A DNA stretch of 64,000 bases, from assembly GCF_037300705.1 (NCBI RefSeq), contig NZ_CP147776.1, positions 5,214,857 through 5,278,856 of the forward strand, written 5' to 3'. Position numbers and translations under genes: made by a program. The notes under the pieces are model-generated. The model did no database searches, had not been told where the DNA came from, and saw only the letters and a list, made by a program, of their open reading frames with translations. How positions within the stretch are numbered: position 1 is the stretch's first letter; every line of letters starts with the position of its first letter. The DNA comes from Massilia sp. W12. Its GTDB lineage: Bacteria > Pseudomonadota > Gammaproteobacteria > Burkholderiales > Burkholderiaceae_D. Positions 6,947 through 13,714 of this stretch are shown here, in pieces.

Positions 6947-7282
6947 ATGCGATCCGGAGCGCACTTTGAGATAGAGATCGAATTGGCTGGAGATCCCGCC
7001 ACTTGCACGACAGTTCGAGTTGACAGTGAGGCAGAGGTACTAGCGTTGGTGAGCAGATCTCTGCATCCAGGCGCCGGCATTTTAATTTCCTGCCTCGGTT
7101 CGGGCGTCGACTACGGCAACTTGGTTATCGAAGTAAATACTCAGAGTAATTGCAATTTGAGAGCTCTTGAGCATATTGGTTTCGCCGTCGGTGGTGCATC
7201 AATTGAGCAGGTGCTCAACGCAGTAGAATACTGGCTGCCCGCTCAGCAAAAGATTCCGAGTCTTAAATGGGCGGTCGAATGA
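6947..7282 (+). CDS. cassette-encoded hypothetical protein; truncated copy at 11,204
   Basis: The 111-aa protein begins MRSGAHFEIEIEL, followed by a DPATCTTVRVDSEAEVLAL segment, a strand with GAGILISCLGSGVDYG, and a C-terminal helix near SIEQVLNAVEYWL. The alpha/beta pattern recalls Imm1-like immunity proteins, but I am not confident of that. The same gene start recurs at 11,204, where it breaks off after about 11 codons, showing that a cassette block was duplicated and then partly deleted. Confidence 0.65.
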   Translation: MRSGAHFEIEIELAGDPATCTTVRVDSEAEVLALVSRSLHPGAGILISCLGSGVDYGNLVIEVNTQSNCNLRALEHIGFAVGGASIEQVLNAVEYWLPAQQKIPSLKWAVE

Positions 7283-7283
7283 A

Positions 7284-7424
7284 ACCTAACCCATCGTTCA
7301 ACCGGATCAATGGGGTCACGGATCAATGGATCAATGGGGTCAGACTCAATTGATCCTGCAAGGGCGAAAGCCTTCGTCGTTCCAGCGTATCGCCTACGGC
7401 GCCCGCTAGACTCAAACATTAGAT
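7284..7424 (+). other. attC site 14, expanded by a repeat insertion, altered core
   Basis: R'' ACCTAAC (7284-7290) and R' ATTAGAT (7418-7424). About 75 bases of GATCAATGG-type repeats and adjoining sequence separate the R'' arm from the rest of a standard attC. The first base of the core is A instead of G at the crossover point. Confidence 0.7.
7304..7355 (+). repeat. GGGGTCAGACTC hairpin element inside attC 14
   Basis: Stem GATCAAT (7329-7335) / ATTGATC (7349-7355) encloses GGGGTCAGACTCA. Partial GGATCAATGG copies precede it. The same element recurs in the attC sites near 11,240, 14,651 and 19,965. The GGGGTCAGA core resembles REP/MITE sequences linked to IS200-like tyrosine transposases; that link is from memory. 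Confidence 0.7.
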
Positions 7425-7600
7425 ATCAATTCAATGTTCGCTGTATTGTTCTGGTATATTTCAGTCCGTACTTGCATCAAAGTTGCTCGCCATTGCTGGC
7501 TTGGCATCACGCAGTGCAAGGTTTTTATTTCCGTCAGCTTTATTTTGCGAGGGCGCTTTGGCTGGTTTTCAATTCACAAAGGCTGTTGCCTCATCAAGCA
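7425..7600 (+). repeat. recurrent ORF-poor cassette, copy C of 8
   Basis: This is a variant sub-type beginning ATCAATTCAATGTTCGC, shared with copy E and partly with G. The -10-like TGGTATATT and the terminator-like hairpin are retained, and both short frames are open. It lies directly upstream of the first DUF2185/Imm33-like gene. Confidence 0.8.
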
Positions 7601-7658
7601 GCCTAACTCATCGTTGCAGCGGATCGCCTGCGGCGCCCGCTGAACTCACACGTTAGGC
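7601..7658 (+). other. attC site 15
   Basis: R'' GCCTAAC (7601-7607), R' GTTAGGC (7652-7658). Dominant 58-bp type. Confidence 0.9.
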
Positions 7659-7663
7659 CTCAA

Positions 7664-7981
7664 ATGAATCATTCCCACTTTTTCCAGTCCTGGCCGTTCA
7701 AAATTCCAGTTGAAACTGGGGTATTCACGACTAGACAAGTCATGGAAGGCCTGGAACCAGTTCGAGAGGTCTACCACGATCCGGATGGGGATTGGCAATT
7801 CTTATGCGGAACTACGCTGGACACGGCCGACCTCAAGCTGGTTTGCTTTGGCTGCATGTTTGATCGTGATCCATCAATTGCCGCACTCGCTGAGTTGCCA
7901 CCTAGCTGGTGTGCGACACGAAAGGCCCCTGATTTCGCCTGGGCTCAGGAAGAGTATGAGCCCCGCCAGGATGAGGCCTAA
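7664..7981 (+). CDS. DUF2185/Imm33-like cassette protein
   Basis: The 105-aa protein contains VYHDPDGDWQFLCG followed by a DRDPSIAALAELPPSW segment and CATRKAPDFAW. This acidic-loop plus WQF pattern, then DPS and a W near the end, resembles DUF2185, which includes immunity protein Imm33. A clear paralogue lies at 10,344, also right after a repeat cassette. If the assignment is right it may neutralise a toxin, but no toxin is adjacent. The stop lies in the next attC R''. Confidence 0.6.
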   Translation: MNHSHFFQSWPFKIPVETGVFTTRQVMEGLEPVREVYHDPDGDWQFLCGTTLDTADLKLVCFGCMFDRDPSIAALAELPPSWCATRKAPDFAWAQEEYEPRQDEA

Positions 7982-8035
7982 CCATTCATTGCAGCCGAGC
8001 TGCGCTGGCTGGTCGGCTGAATTCAAACGTTAGAC
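7976..8035 (+). other. attC site 16
   Basis: R'' GCCTAAC (7976-7982), R' GTTAGAC (8029-8035). Arms GCAGCCGA / TCGGCTGAA with the inner AGCTGCGCTGGCT. Confidence 0.87.
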
Positions 8036-8039
8036 GCTT

Positions 8040-8375
8040 ATGAGTCCTTCTGACTTTGATCTCGAGCTCGAAGAGCTTTACAACAAATCGGCGGGTCGCC
8101 TCATCGCCTCCGAAAGTTTCGATGGTGCAGCGTTTGCCCGCCTATACGAATACCTTAGCCACAAGGCGGAGCTAATCAAGACCGAGCACGTCGTATCAAA
8201 GCAGGTGGTAACAGCACTCCTGTCTGTGCAAAGCGCAATTGAAAATGCGGCCCCCTACAATCCGCAAGCAAAAGAGGGCTTGCCGTTTGTGGGCAAGTTC
8301 TCAATGCTGTTGGGACTGATCGCTATAGGCGAGAGTCCGCGCGATAGGCAACCAGGAGTTCCTCGTGTTGTTTAG
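8040..8375 (+). CDS. cassette-encoded hypothetical protein, helical
   Basis: The 111-aa soluble protein begins with an acidic N-terminal helix (FDLELEELYNKSAGRL), then helices around FARLYEYLSHKAELIK and VTALLSVQSAIENA. I do not recognise the family. The ATG is 4 bases after an attC core. The last 15 or so residues are Arg/Pro-rich and may be incidental. No catalytic or metal motif is seen. Confidence 0.65.
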   Translation: MSPSDFDLELEELYNKSAGRLIASESFDGAAFARLYEYLSHKAELIKTEHVVSKQVVTALLSVQSAIENAAPYNPQAKEGLPFVGKFSMLLGLIAIGESPRDRQPGVPRVV

Positions 8376-8381
8376 CCGCGC

Positions 8382-8471
8382 GTCTAACCCTGCAGTCGAG
8401 CGGGACAGCCACAAGCTGCGCTTGTGGTTCCCTACGCTTCGCTCCGGCTGCCCCTCACTTCCACGTTAGCA
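8382..8471 (+). other. attC site 17
   Basis: R'' GTCTAAC (8382-8388), R' GTTAGCA (8465-8471). Inner hairpin CCACAAGCTGCGCTTGTGG. Related to attC 18 and 23. Confidence 0.83.
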
Positions 8472-8474
8472 GCT

Positions 8475-9029
8475 ATGAAGCACCTTATCGTCGCATTGCT
8501 TTCGTCTCTGATCTTCATCGCAGCAAATGCCGCTGATGATGGCAAGCAGACATTTGAAACGCCTGATGGTCCTGTCACAGCCACAAAGAAAACCGCTCCT
8601 CCCGTACCACAGAAAATTTCCGCTGTCGGATCGAAAGAGCTGGCGGCTTTCGAACAGGCATCAGCAAGAGCTCTGAGGTTTGTGACGGATTATGTTCCAC
8701 GAGCATCAAATCCAAAGCTGACCGATTTCGACAAAGCCTTCTACCTTTGGCAGAAGGAGAAGAGCCGTCGGTATTCCGAGCAGCAAGTGATCGAGATGAT
8801 CGGCGCCTACCTCGGCAATCAGCTTGTCAAAGATTTTCAAATGGAATGGGTTGTCGTGAGCGATCAGTACGGAACCGACTATGCCGTTCGTGGCAAGCAA
8901 AAAGAAGTCATGTCGTTCCCCTTTGCTTCTGTCGAAAAGCGGATACAACGAAAGGAACATGAGTTCGTGGTTGGCGTATATCAAACGGTCAAACACACAT
9001 TGGCTGACGCCGATATCAAAGCACGGTGA
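8475..9029 (+). CDS. exported DUF3806 domain cassette protein
   Basis: This is a 184-aa protein. The ATG at 8475 is preferred over an upstream in-frame start inside the attC because it lies 3 bases after the core and begins a good signal peptide (MKHLIVALLSSLIFIAANA, cleavage after Ala19). The mature part has a proline-rich linker and then the DUF3806 pattern: VIEMIGAYLGNQLVKDF, WVVVSDQYGTDYAVRG, and FPFASVEKRIQRKE. It should act in the periplasm or be secreted; its role is unknown. Confidence 0.75.
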   Translation: MKHLIVALLSSLIFIAANAADDGKQTFETPDGPVTATKKTAPPVPQKISAVGSKELAAFEQASARALRFVTDYVPRASNPKLTDFDKAFYLWQKEKSRRYSEQQVIEMIGAYLGNQLVKDFQMEWVVVSDQYGTDYAVRGKQKEVMSFPFASVEKRIQRKEHEFVVGVYQTVKHTLADADIKAR

Positions 9030-9033
9030 ACGC

Positions 9034-9123
9034 TGCTAACAATTCGGTCAAAGGGACAGCCACAAGCCGCGCTTGCCGTTCCCGCTTCGCAGCTCCGGCT
9101 GCCCCTTACCTCAAACGTTAGGC
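9034..9123 (+). other. attC site 18
   Basis: R'' TGCTAAC (9034-9040), R' GTTAGGC (9117-9123). A 90-bp site with outer arms CAAAGGGACAGCC / GGCTGCCCCTTA. Confidence 0.83.
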
Positions 9124-9170
9124 CTCTGAATGAGGGGCCCCCTGCATAGGCTCAGATTGATCGGCAATTG

Positions 9171-9455
9171 ATGAACATTGAGAATTTCGCTGCAATCACA
9201 CGGGATGTCATCCGCGAGAATGGATTCGAAGAATTTCAGCCCACCGTGTGCCTTCCCGAACGCAAGGATGTGAGGTCGCTTGCTGGAGTCCCTGGGGACG
9301 AGGAGCACGAGCCGATCGCTCTCCGGTGGGCGGCCGGAATTGCTCGACCTGATGAGGAGTATCTTGTCGCATTCAAGTGCACGTCCACCGAGTTCAAGGT
9401 TGTCCGGTTTGAACGTGGCATTGCAGAAAGTCAGGTCTATGCGGCCGATGCCTAA
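9171..9455 (+). CDS. cassette-encoded hypothetical protein
   Basis: This is a 94-aa soluble protein from the ATG at 9171 (a TTG one codon earlier is possible). It has an N-terminal helix IENFAAITRDVIRENG, then FQPTVCLPERKDVRSLAG, a short acidic loop GDEEHEPIALRWA, and a final strand FKVVRFERG. The family is not recognised. The stop lies within the R'' of the following attC. Confidence 0.6.
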   Translation: MNIENFAAITRDVIRENGFEEFQPTVCLPERKDVRSLAGVPGDEEHEPIALRWAAGIARPDEEYLVAFKCTSTEFKVVRFERGIAESQVYAADA

Positions 9456-9518
9456 GCCCTCAGTCAAAGGGAAGTCTTGCGGCAAGCCGCAGGACTTCCC
9501 TTACCTCGAACGTTAGAC
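9450..9518 (+). other. attC site 19
   Basis: R'' GCCTAAG (9450-9456; last base differs from the consensus C), R' GTTAGAC (9512-9518). Nearly perfect arms AAGGGAAGTC / GACTTCCCTTA and a CTTGCGGCAAGCCGCAGG centre. Confidence 0.83.
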
Positions 9519-9525
9519 CTCACCA

Positions 9526-9984
9526 ATGACGCATTGCCATCTCTCGTTCGTCTGCGGGAAGAAGTGGGACGATCTTGCCGCCACGCCGGAAGCCTCTGCG
9601 CGCTATTGCAATGATTGCGGAAAGAACGTTTTCAAGATCAAGACCGAGGCACAGCTTTCTGTGGCGACTGCACTTCGGCGCTGTGTCGCGATCGCGGATG
9701 ACAATGACTTCATCAGCGCCATTGGTGAATCTACGTTTGAATGGCTGGAGCCGGGATACCTCCACGATGTCCTGGTCGGAACTGCCCATCCATTGAGTGC
9801 CCCTAGGGCGGATCTCCTGCGAAGGTTTTTCCCAATGATTTTCGATGCTGGCCCGAATGAACGCACACTCAATGACGGTGGACTGGTCAAAATTGAGAAT
9901 GTTGGTCCAGCGGCCAGGGAAATTCTTCTATGTGAGCTTGCCTCTTTGGCTCCGGAGCTCAATGTCGCGACCAAAGAGGTCTAA
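9526..9984 (+). CDS. cassette-encoded protein with N-terminal zinc-ribbon-like motif
   Basis: This is a 152-aa protein. Near the N-terminus are Cys4, Cys10, and the pair in ARYCNDCGKNVF, a spacing often seen in short zinc-ribbon leaders that include a K-x-W-D-x-L segment. The rest (about 60-152) contains FEWLEPGYLHDVLVG and a C-terminal helical part, LLCELASLAPELNVA. The ending does not match a family I know. It is a cytoplasmic one-gene cassette whose stop overlaps the next R''. Confidence 0.65.
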   Translation: MTHCHLSFVCGKKWDDLAATPEASARYCNDCGKNVFKIKTEAQLSVATALRRCVAIADDNDFISAIGESTFEWLEPGYLHDVLVGTAHPLSAPRADLLRRFFPMIFDAGPNERTLNDGGLVKIENVGPAAREILLCELASLAPELNVATKEV

Positions 9985-10089
9985 CCCGTCGCTCAACCGG
10001 ACCCACAACGGCATGTCGCCTTCTGGCCTCATTTCATTCTGGCCCTACGGTGTCATACCGTCGCGGGCCGGTTAGCTTCAACGTTAGGC
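9979..10089 (+). other. attC site 20, long type
   Basis: R'' GTCTAAC (9979-9985), R' GTTAGGC (10083-10089). The 111-bp site is closely related to attC 8, including the CCTCATTTCATTCTGGCCC segment. Confidence 0.85.
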
Positions 10090-10265
10090 ATCAAGTCGCT
10101 GTTCGCAGTATTGTTCTGGTATATTTCAGTTCTTACCTGCGCCAAAGTCCGGCGCCATTGCTGTCTTGGCATCACGCAGTGCAAGGTTTTTATTTCCGTC
10201 AGCTTTATTTTGTGAGGGCACTTTGGCTGGTTTTCAATTCACGAAGGCTGTTGCCTCATCAAGCA
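10090..10265 (+). repeat. recurrent ORF-poor cassette, copy D of 8
   Basis: The -10-like motif and hairpin are retained. The 65-codon ATG frame is broken by a TGA (GCGAG to GTGAG), while the alternative frame ending at R'' stays open. It lies directly upstream of the second DUF2185/Imm33-like gene. Confidence 0.8.
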
Positions 10266-10323
10266 GCCTAACCCGTCGTTCCAGCGGATCGCCTGCGGCG
10301 CCCGCTGAACTCACATGTTGGGC
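10266..10323 (+). other. attC site 21
   Basis: R'' GCCTAAC (10266-10272), R' GTTGGGC (10317-10323). Dominant 58-bp type. Confidence 0.88.
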
Positions 10324-10343
10324 GCTTTTTTGAATCCTCGATT

Positions 10344-10649
10344 ATGAACACTTGGCCGTTTGATCAACCGCAGAATTGTGGAACGATCATTTCACGCGCT
10401 ATACTCGAAGGCCGTAATGCCATCCTCTATGTATCTCACGATGAAGATGATCATGGTTGGCAATTTCTTGACAATGAAACGTTCGAAGCAAAGGACGCTG
10501 CGCTTGTTTGCTTGTCGCACGTCGTAGGTCTCGATCCATCAGTGGTGGAGGTTGCGGATCTTGATCCGGGTTGGATCGCGACTCGCAGTCACCCTGGTGC
10601 TGTGTGGGTTCGTGAGCTAGCACCTCCAGAGCACGAAGAAGATGAATAA
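10344..10649 (+). CDS. DUF2185/Imm33-like cassette protein, paralogue of the gene at 7,664
   Basis: The 101-aa protein has VSHDEDDHGWQFLD, then ALVCLSHVVGLDPSVVEVAD and WIATRSHPGAVWVR. The same motif order appears in the gene at 7,664, at low to moderate identity, so the two are separate acquisitions or an old duplication. The family includes Imm33 immunity proteins; a protective role is inference. The C-terminus is acidic (PPEHEEDE). Confidence 0.6.
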   Translation: MNTWPFDQPQNCGTIISRAILEGRNAILYVSHDEDDHGWQFLDNETFEAKDAALVCLSHVVGLDPSVVEVADLDPGWIATRSHPGAVWVRELAPPEHEEDE

Positions 10650-10658
10650 AGTCCATCG

Positions 10659-10715
10659 ACCCAACCACTCATTCCAGCGGACGCCTGCGGCGCCGCTGAA
10701 CTCACCACGTTAGAG
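10659..10715 (+). other. attC site 22
   Basis: R'' ACCCAAC (10659-10665), R' GTTAGAG (10709-10715, last base departs from Y). Common arms TTCCAGCGGACGCC / GGCGCCGCTGAA. Confidence 0.82.
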
Positions 10716-10722
10716 CGCATCC

Positions 10723-11109
10723 ATGAAACGCATCTCCGCGCGTGCCAAGCTTTCTCAGCGACTACTCACGGGCGCGCAGATTCACAAAGAGATGTCGCGC
10801 CTGTTTCCCAAGAGAAATGACTACGGCACGGGCTCTTTTGACGAGCTGGTGCCAGAGCTCGCCAAATTCGGAGTCTGCACAGTAGGAAAATTCATTAAGC
10901 TCATGAAGAAACACAAGCGGACTTTGCTCAAGATTGATCGGGATCGACTCGCACCTTGGGAGATTCGCCATTTTAGTGAATCGTTTGGTGAGTCCTTTGT
11001 GAAAGACGCAGTCCGTCGCCAGTATTGGTTTGCGTATCCTGGCTTAGTCAGAAATGCAGCCGAGCTAGAGTTTGGAGAAGAAGCTTCCGTCTATGAAACA
11101 GCACGCTAA
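10723..11109 (+). CDS. cassette-encoded basic hypothetical protein
   Basis: The 128-aa protein has a strongly basic N-terminal half ([15 protein letters not shown] and [17 protein letters not shown]) and an acidic C-terminus. The middle, [19 protein letters not shown], looks helical. The charge pattern would suit a nucleic-acid or ribosome contact, but no known domain is recognised. The ATG lies 7 bases after an attC core and the TAA is in the next attC. Confidence 0.65.
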   Translation: MKRISARAKLSQRLLTGAQIHKEMSRLFPKRNDYGTGSFDELVPELAKFGVCTVGKFIKLMKKHKRTLLKIDRDRLAPWEIRHFSESFGESFVKDAVRRQYWFAYPGLVRNAAELEFGEEASVYETAR

Positions 11110-11196
11110 CCCTACAGTCAAGCAAACCGCCACAAGCTGCGCTTGTGGTTCCCTCCGCGATTCGCGCTCCGGCGTCCGCTTACTTCCACGTTAGGA
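11104..11196 (+). other. attC site 23
   Basis: R'' CGCTAAC (11104-11110), R' GTTAGGA (11190-11196). It shares the CCACAAGCTGCGCTTGTGG hairpin with attC 17. Confidence 0.82.
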
Positions 11197-11203
11197 TTCA
11201 CAA

Positions 11204-11237
11204 ATGCGATCCCGAGCGCACTTTGAGATAGAGATCG
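11204..11237 (+). pseudogene. truncated 5' end of the cassette gene found intact at 6,947
   Basis: The first 34 bases, plus the ten or so before the ATG, match the start of the gene at 6,947 almost exactly (one substitution). The sequence then jumps straight into GATCAATGG repeats. The rest of the gene and the 5' half of its attC are gone. A deletion between the gene and the repeat element is the simplest explanation. Confidence 0.8.
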
Positions 11238-11239
11238 TA

Positions 11240-11305
11240 GATCAATGGATCAAGGATCAATGGGGTCAGACTCAATAGGATCAATGGGGTCAGACTCAAT
11301 TGATC
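11240..11305 (+). repeat. GGGGTCAGACTC hairpin element, tandemly expanded
   Basis: Two full GATCAATGGGGTCAGACTCAAT units, preceded by two shorter GATCAA pieces, end in the stem ATTGATC (11299-11305). The unit number differs from that at 7,304-7,355, so the element varies in copy number. Confidence 0.7.
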
Positions 11306-11324
11306 TTGCAAGGGCGAAAGCCTT

Positions 11325-11374
11325 CGTCGTTCCAGCGTATCGCCTACGGCGCCCACTAGACTCAAACATTTGGC
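11325..11374 (+). other. attC site 24, 3' half with altered core
   Basis: The right-hand part of a standard attC (TTCCAGCGTATCGCC / GGCGCCCACTAG) ends in ATTTGGC (11368-11374) instead of GTTRRRY. R'' was lost with the deletion. The site is probably inactive. Confidence 0.65.
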
Positions 11375-11540
11375 ATCAATTCAATGTTCGCTGTAATATT
11401 TCAGTTCGTACTTGCATCAAAGTTGCTCGCCATTACTGGCGTGGCATCACGCAGTGCAAGGTTTTTATTTCCGTCAGCTTTATTTTGTGAGGGCGCTTTG
11501 GCTGGTTTTCAATTCACAAAGGCGGTTGCCTCATCAAGCA
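11375..11540 (+). repeat. recurrent ORF-poor cassette, copy E of 8
   Basis: It is the closest relative of copy C, with the same ATCAATTCAATG start and the TACTTGCATCAAAGTTGCTCGCC segment. A 10-base deletion removes the extended -10 TGG and its upstream bases, leaving TAATATTT. The 65-codon frame also meets a stop. The terminator-like hairpin is intact. Confidence 0.78.
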
Positions 11541-11598
11541 GCCTAACCCGTCGTTCCAGCGGATCGCCTGCGGCGCCCGTTGAACTCACACGTTAGGC
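11541..11598 (+). other. attC site 25
   Basis: R'' GCCTAAC (11541-11547), R' GTTAGGC (11592-11598). Dominant 58-bp type. Confidence 0.9.
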
Positions 11599-11604
11599 TT
11601 TCGC

Positions 11605-12012
11605 ATGGCCATTTCCAGGCGCCAATTCGTTTCTTTCCTCGGCGTGAGTACCGTTGCGGCACTCGGCTCCGCCTGCGCTTCGCTTCCATCGAGATCATTC
11701 ATGTACGGACTAATCGGCAAGATCAACGCCACAACGGGCAACCGCGACTCCTTGGCCGCAATTCTCATCAAGGGCGTTTCAGGCATGCCGGGTTGCCTCA
11801 GCTACGTCGTTGCAAACGACCCAACAAGCCCAAACTCTTTGTGGATCACAGAGGTCTGGGAGAGCCAAGACGCGCATCGTGCGTCGCTTTCGCTGCCGTC
11901 GGTGCAGCAGGCAATCACCGAGGGCAGGCCGATGATCGCCGGCTTTGGCGAGCGCCACGAGACCGTGCCCTTGGGAGGCCACGGCCTTGTCGCAAGCACA
12001 AGCAAAGTCTAA
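11605..12012 (+). CDS. Tat-exported antibiotic biosynthesis monooxygenase-like protein
   Basis: The 135-aa protein starts with a twin-arginine leader (SRRQFVSFLG at residues 4-13, hydrophobic core, then a Cys in GSACASL that could also be lipidated). The mature part is a small dimeric alpha/beta barrel of the ABM/YgiN type: YGLIGKINATTGNRDSLAAIL, GCLSYVVANDPTSPNSLWIT, and EVWESQDAHRASL. Relatives are cofactor-free monooxygenases acting on quinones or polyketides. A Tat-exported version would act in the periplasm. The stop lies in the next attC. Confidence 0.8.
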   Translation: MAISRRQFVSFLGVSTVAALGSACASLPSRSFMYGLIGKINATTGNRDSLAAILIKGVSGMPGCLSYVVANDPTSPNSLWITEVWESQDAHRASLSLPSVQQAITEGRPMIAGFGERHETVPLGGHGLVASTSKV

Positions 12013-12078
12013 CTATTCGTTCAAGCCGACGTGCTACACGCTTCGCGTTCCGCATGCGGCTTAACTCAGGCGTTAGGC
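12007..12078 (+). other. attC site 26
   Basis: R'' GTCTAAC (12007-12013), R' GTTAGGC (12072-12078). Arms TCAAGCCGAC / GCGGCTTAACTC. Confidence 0.85.
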
Positions 12079-12087
12079 ACTTCGCAA

Positions 12088-12513
12088 ATGCTCACACTTC
12101 GGCATCAAGATGGCGATATCCACTACCAATTTGTGAGTGGCGGGTTTCATTACGATGGTCAGCACTTTTATCTTTCCATTGAAGCTCATGCCATCAATGA
12201 AGAAGCATTCCCCGATATTTATTGCCTTACCCTAGACCGCATTCCGTTAGCCAATGGATTCAATTCGCAGGAAGTTGTAGTAAGTACAAATTCAAGCGAT
12301 AAACCACCAAACATTTATGTTTACACAACATTCCATGCAGCCGAAGTTAACGGCAGAGTACTTATCGAAGTCACATCACCAAATAAATTGTTGGCAACAC
12401 TTAGCATCACATCCGAAGATGTAAATTACTATGACGAAAGAGCGAAACCGAACACCTTAAGTGGAAAGGTCGAGCTTTCCGCAATATCAAAGAATCAGTT
12501 ATGGCTACCATGA
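12088..12513 (+). CDS. cassette-encoded hypothetical beta-rich protein
   Basis: This is a 141-aa protein from the ATG 9 bases after the attC core; the upstream in-frame start lies inside the attC. It alternates polar and aromatic residues (IHYQFVSGGFHYDGQHFYL, IYVYTTFHAAEVNGRVLIE), suggesting an all-beta fold. No signal peptide, cysteine or metal motif is visible. The gene is AT-rich, unlike the chromosomal genes. Family not recognised. Confidence 0.65.
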   Translation: MLTLRHQDGDIHYQFVSGGFHYDGQHFYLSIEAHAINEEAFPDIYCLTLDRIPLANGFNSQEVVVSTNSSDKPPNIYVYTTFHAAEVNGRVLIEVTSPNKLLATLSITSEDVNYYDERAKPNTLSGKVELSAISKNQLWLP

Positions 12514-12517
12514 AAGT

Positions 12518-12613
12518 GCCTAACCTTTCAGTCAACCTGACCGCCCAAAGCTGCGCTTTGGGTTCCCTCCGTTGCTGCGCAACTCCGGCAGCAGCTTACT
12601 TCCAACATTAGGC
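12518..12613 (+). other. attC site 27, altered core
   Basis: R'' GCCTAAC (12518-12524), R' ATTAGGC (12607-12613), with A in place of the crossover G. Related to attC 34 by the CAACCTGACCGCCCAAAGCTG arm. Confidence 0.8.
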
Positions 12614-12618
12614 GCCTC

Positions 12619-13380
12619 ATGTCACCACTTGCAGTGCTTGGAATACTCGCCGCTTCGACTGCCGCATTGGCTTTGGCGGTGGTTCTTGTGCGCTTCAATC
12701 GCAAACGGCTGTGCGTTGCGCGTTGTGCAGCAACGCTGACACCAGAGCAACTTGAGCGCATCTATTCGCTTGTCGAACAAACCGGAACTACCGCCGCCAA
12801 CGGCTATGTCTTGGCTCGCACAAACAAGGCGACCACCGAAACGAGGTGCCTTGTACCAATTCCAAAGGAACTGCCACAGTTTCCCTGGGCCGGGAGAGTC
12901 GTCGAGGCCACGGTATCCAACACAGTCGAACTCCAGTTCGTTGAGGCCACAGCCTTCGAGCCCTCCCTCTTGGGTCATGTGTATCGCCCGGTGCAAGTCC
13001 CTCGCCATGTAACGAAGAGTTTGAGCGAGGAAGGAAACGCGTTCTCACCAGAACGGTACGTTGCCGACAGTCCGGCGTTGTCGGTGGCTTTGAGCGCAGT
13101 ATGCCCAAAGTACCCAACCGAACTTCTGTCCTACCTCTTGTGCGTCGGCAGGGCGAGCTTCGAGTTCGACCCCATCGATCAAGCTCGCATAGGTACGAGT
13201 CCGGCATGGGTCCAGGATCCTGAGCACCAGATTTGCGATGAGTGCCGAAAAAGAATGCATCTCGTCCTGCAACTGCCTGGCACGGTCATTAGCAGGAAGG
13301 CCTTCCACAGGGGAACGTTTTACCTTTTCGGCTGCGTCACACATCCAGACCGAACCAAGACTCTCGGGCAGTTCACGTAA
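12619..13380 (+). CDS. cassette-encoded membrane-anchored protein with CDEC motif
   Basis: The 253-aa protein has an N-terminal membrane anchor (about residues 4-25, VLGILAASTAALALAVVLV) followed by a globular domain. The C-terminal third has QICDECRKRMHLVLQLPG and then FYLFGCVTHPD, an arrangement like the C-terminal metal-binding region of DUF1963-type proteins, though I am unsure. It is the largest intact cassette gene in the window. Function unknown; topology suggests the domain faces the periplasm or cytoplasm from a single anchor. Confidence 0.65.
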   Translation: MSPLAVLGILAASTAALALAVVLVRFNRKRLCVARCAATLTPEQLERIYSLVEQTGTTAANGYVLARTNKATTETRCLVPIPKELPQFPWAGRVVEATVSNTVELQFVEATAFEPSLLGHVYRPVQVPRHVTKSLSEEGNAFSPERYVADSPALSVALSAVCPKYPTELLSYLLCVGRASFEFDPIDQARIGTSPAWVQDPEHQICDECRKRMHLVLQLPGTVISRKAFHRGTFYLFGCVTHPDRTKTLGQFT

Positions 13381-13384
13381 TGAT

Positions 13385-13456
13385 GGCTAATCCTTCCATC
13401 TAGAGGGACGTTCAAGGGCTAGCGCCCTCGGCCGCCCCTCATGTCAAACGTTAGGC
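13385..13456 (+). other. attC site 28
   Basis: R'' GGCTAAT (13385-13391; last base departs from C), R' GTTAGGC (13450-13456). Central hairpin AGGGCTAGCGCCCT. Confidence 0.8.
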
Positions 13457-13632
13457 GTCAAGTCGCTGTTCGCCGTATTGCTCTGGTATATTTCAGTTCT
13501 TACCTGCGCCAAAGTCCGTCGCGATTGCTGGCTTGGCATCGCGCAGGGCAAGGTTTTTATTTCCGTCTGCTTTACTTTGGGAGGGCGCTTTGGCTGGTTT
13601 TCAATTCACACAGGCTGTTGCCTCATCAAGCA
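13457..13632 (+). repeat. recurrent ORF-poor cassette, copy F of 8
   Basis: The -10-like TGGTATATT is kept, but the terminator-like stem is weakened by changes (CATCGCGCAGGGC). Both short frames remain open. It lies directly upstream of the PH-like membrane protein gene. Confidence 0.78.
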
Positions 13633-13690
13633 GCCTAACCCGTCGTTCCAGCGGATCGCCAGCGGCCCCCGCTGAATTCAAACGTTAGGC
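13633..13690 (+). other. attC site 29
   Basis: R'' GCCTAAC (13633-13639), R' GTTAGGC (13684-13690). Dominant 58-bp type. Confidence 0.88.
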
Positions 13691-13714
13691 CGCACCAAAA
13701 CCAAACCGACGACG

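Noticed and set aside
7304-7355. GGATCAATGG direct repeats as a CRISPR or plasmid iteron
   Set aside because: Too few units, no spacers, and the same element recurs in three other attC sites.
8424-8474. N-terminal extension of the DUF3806 protein
   Set aside because: The extension lies in attC sequence; the ATG at 8475 starts a clean signal peptide.
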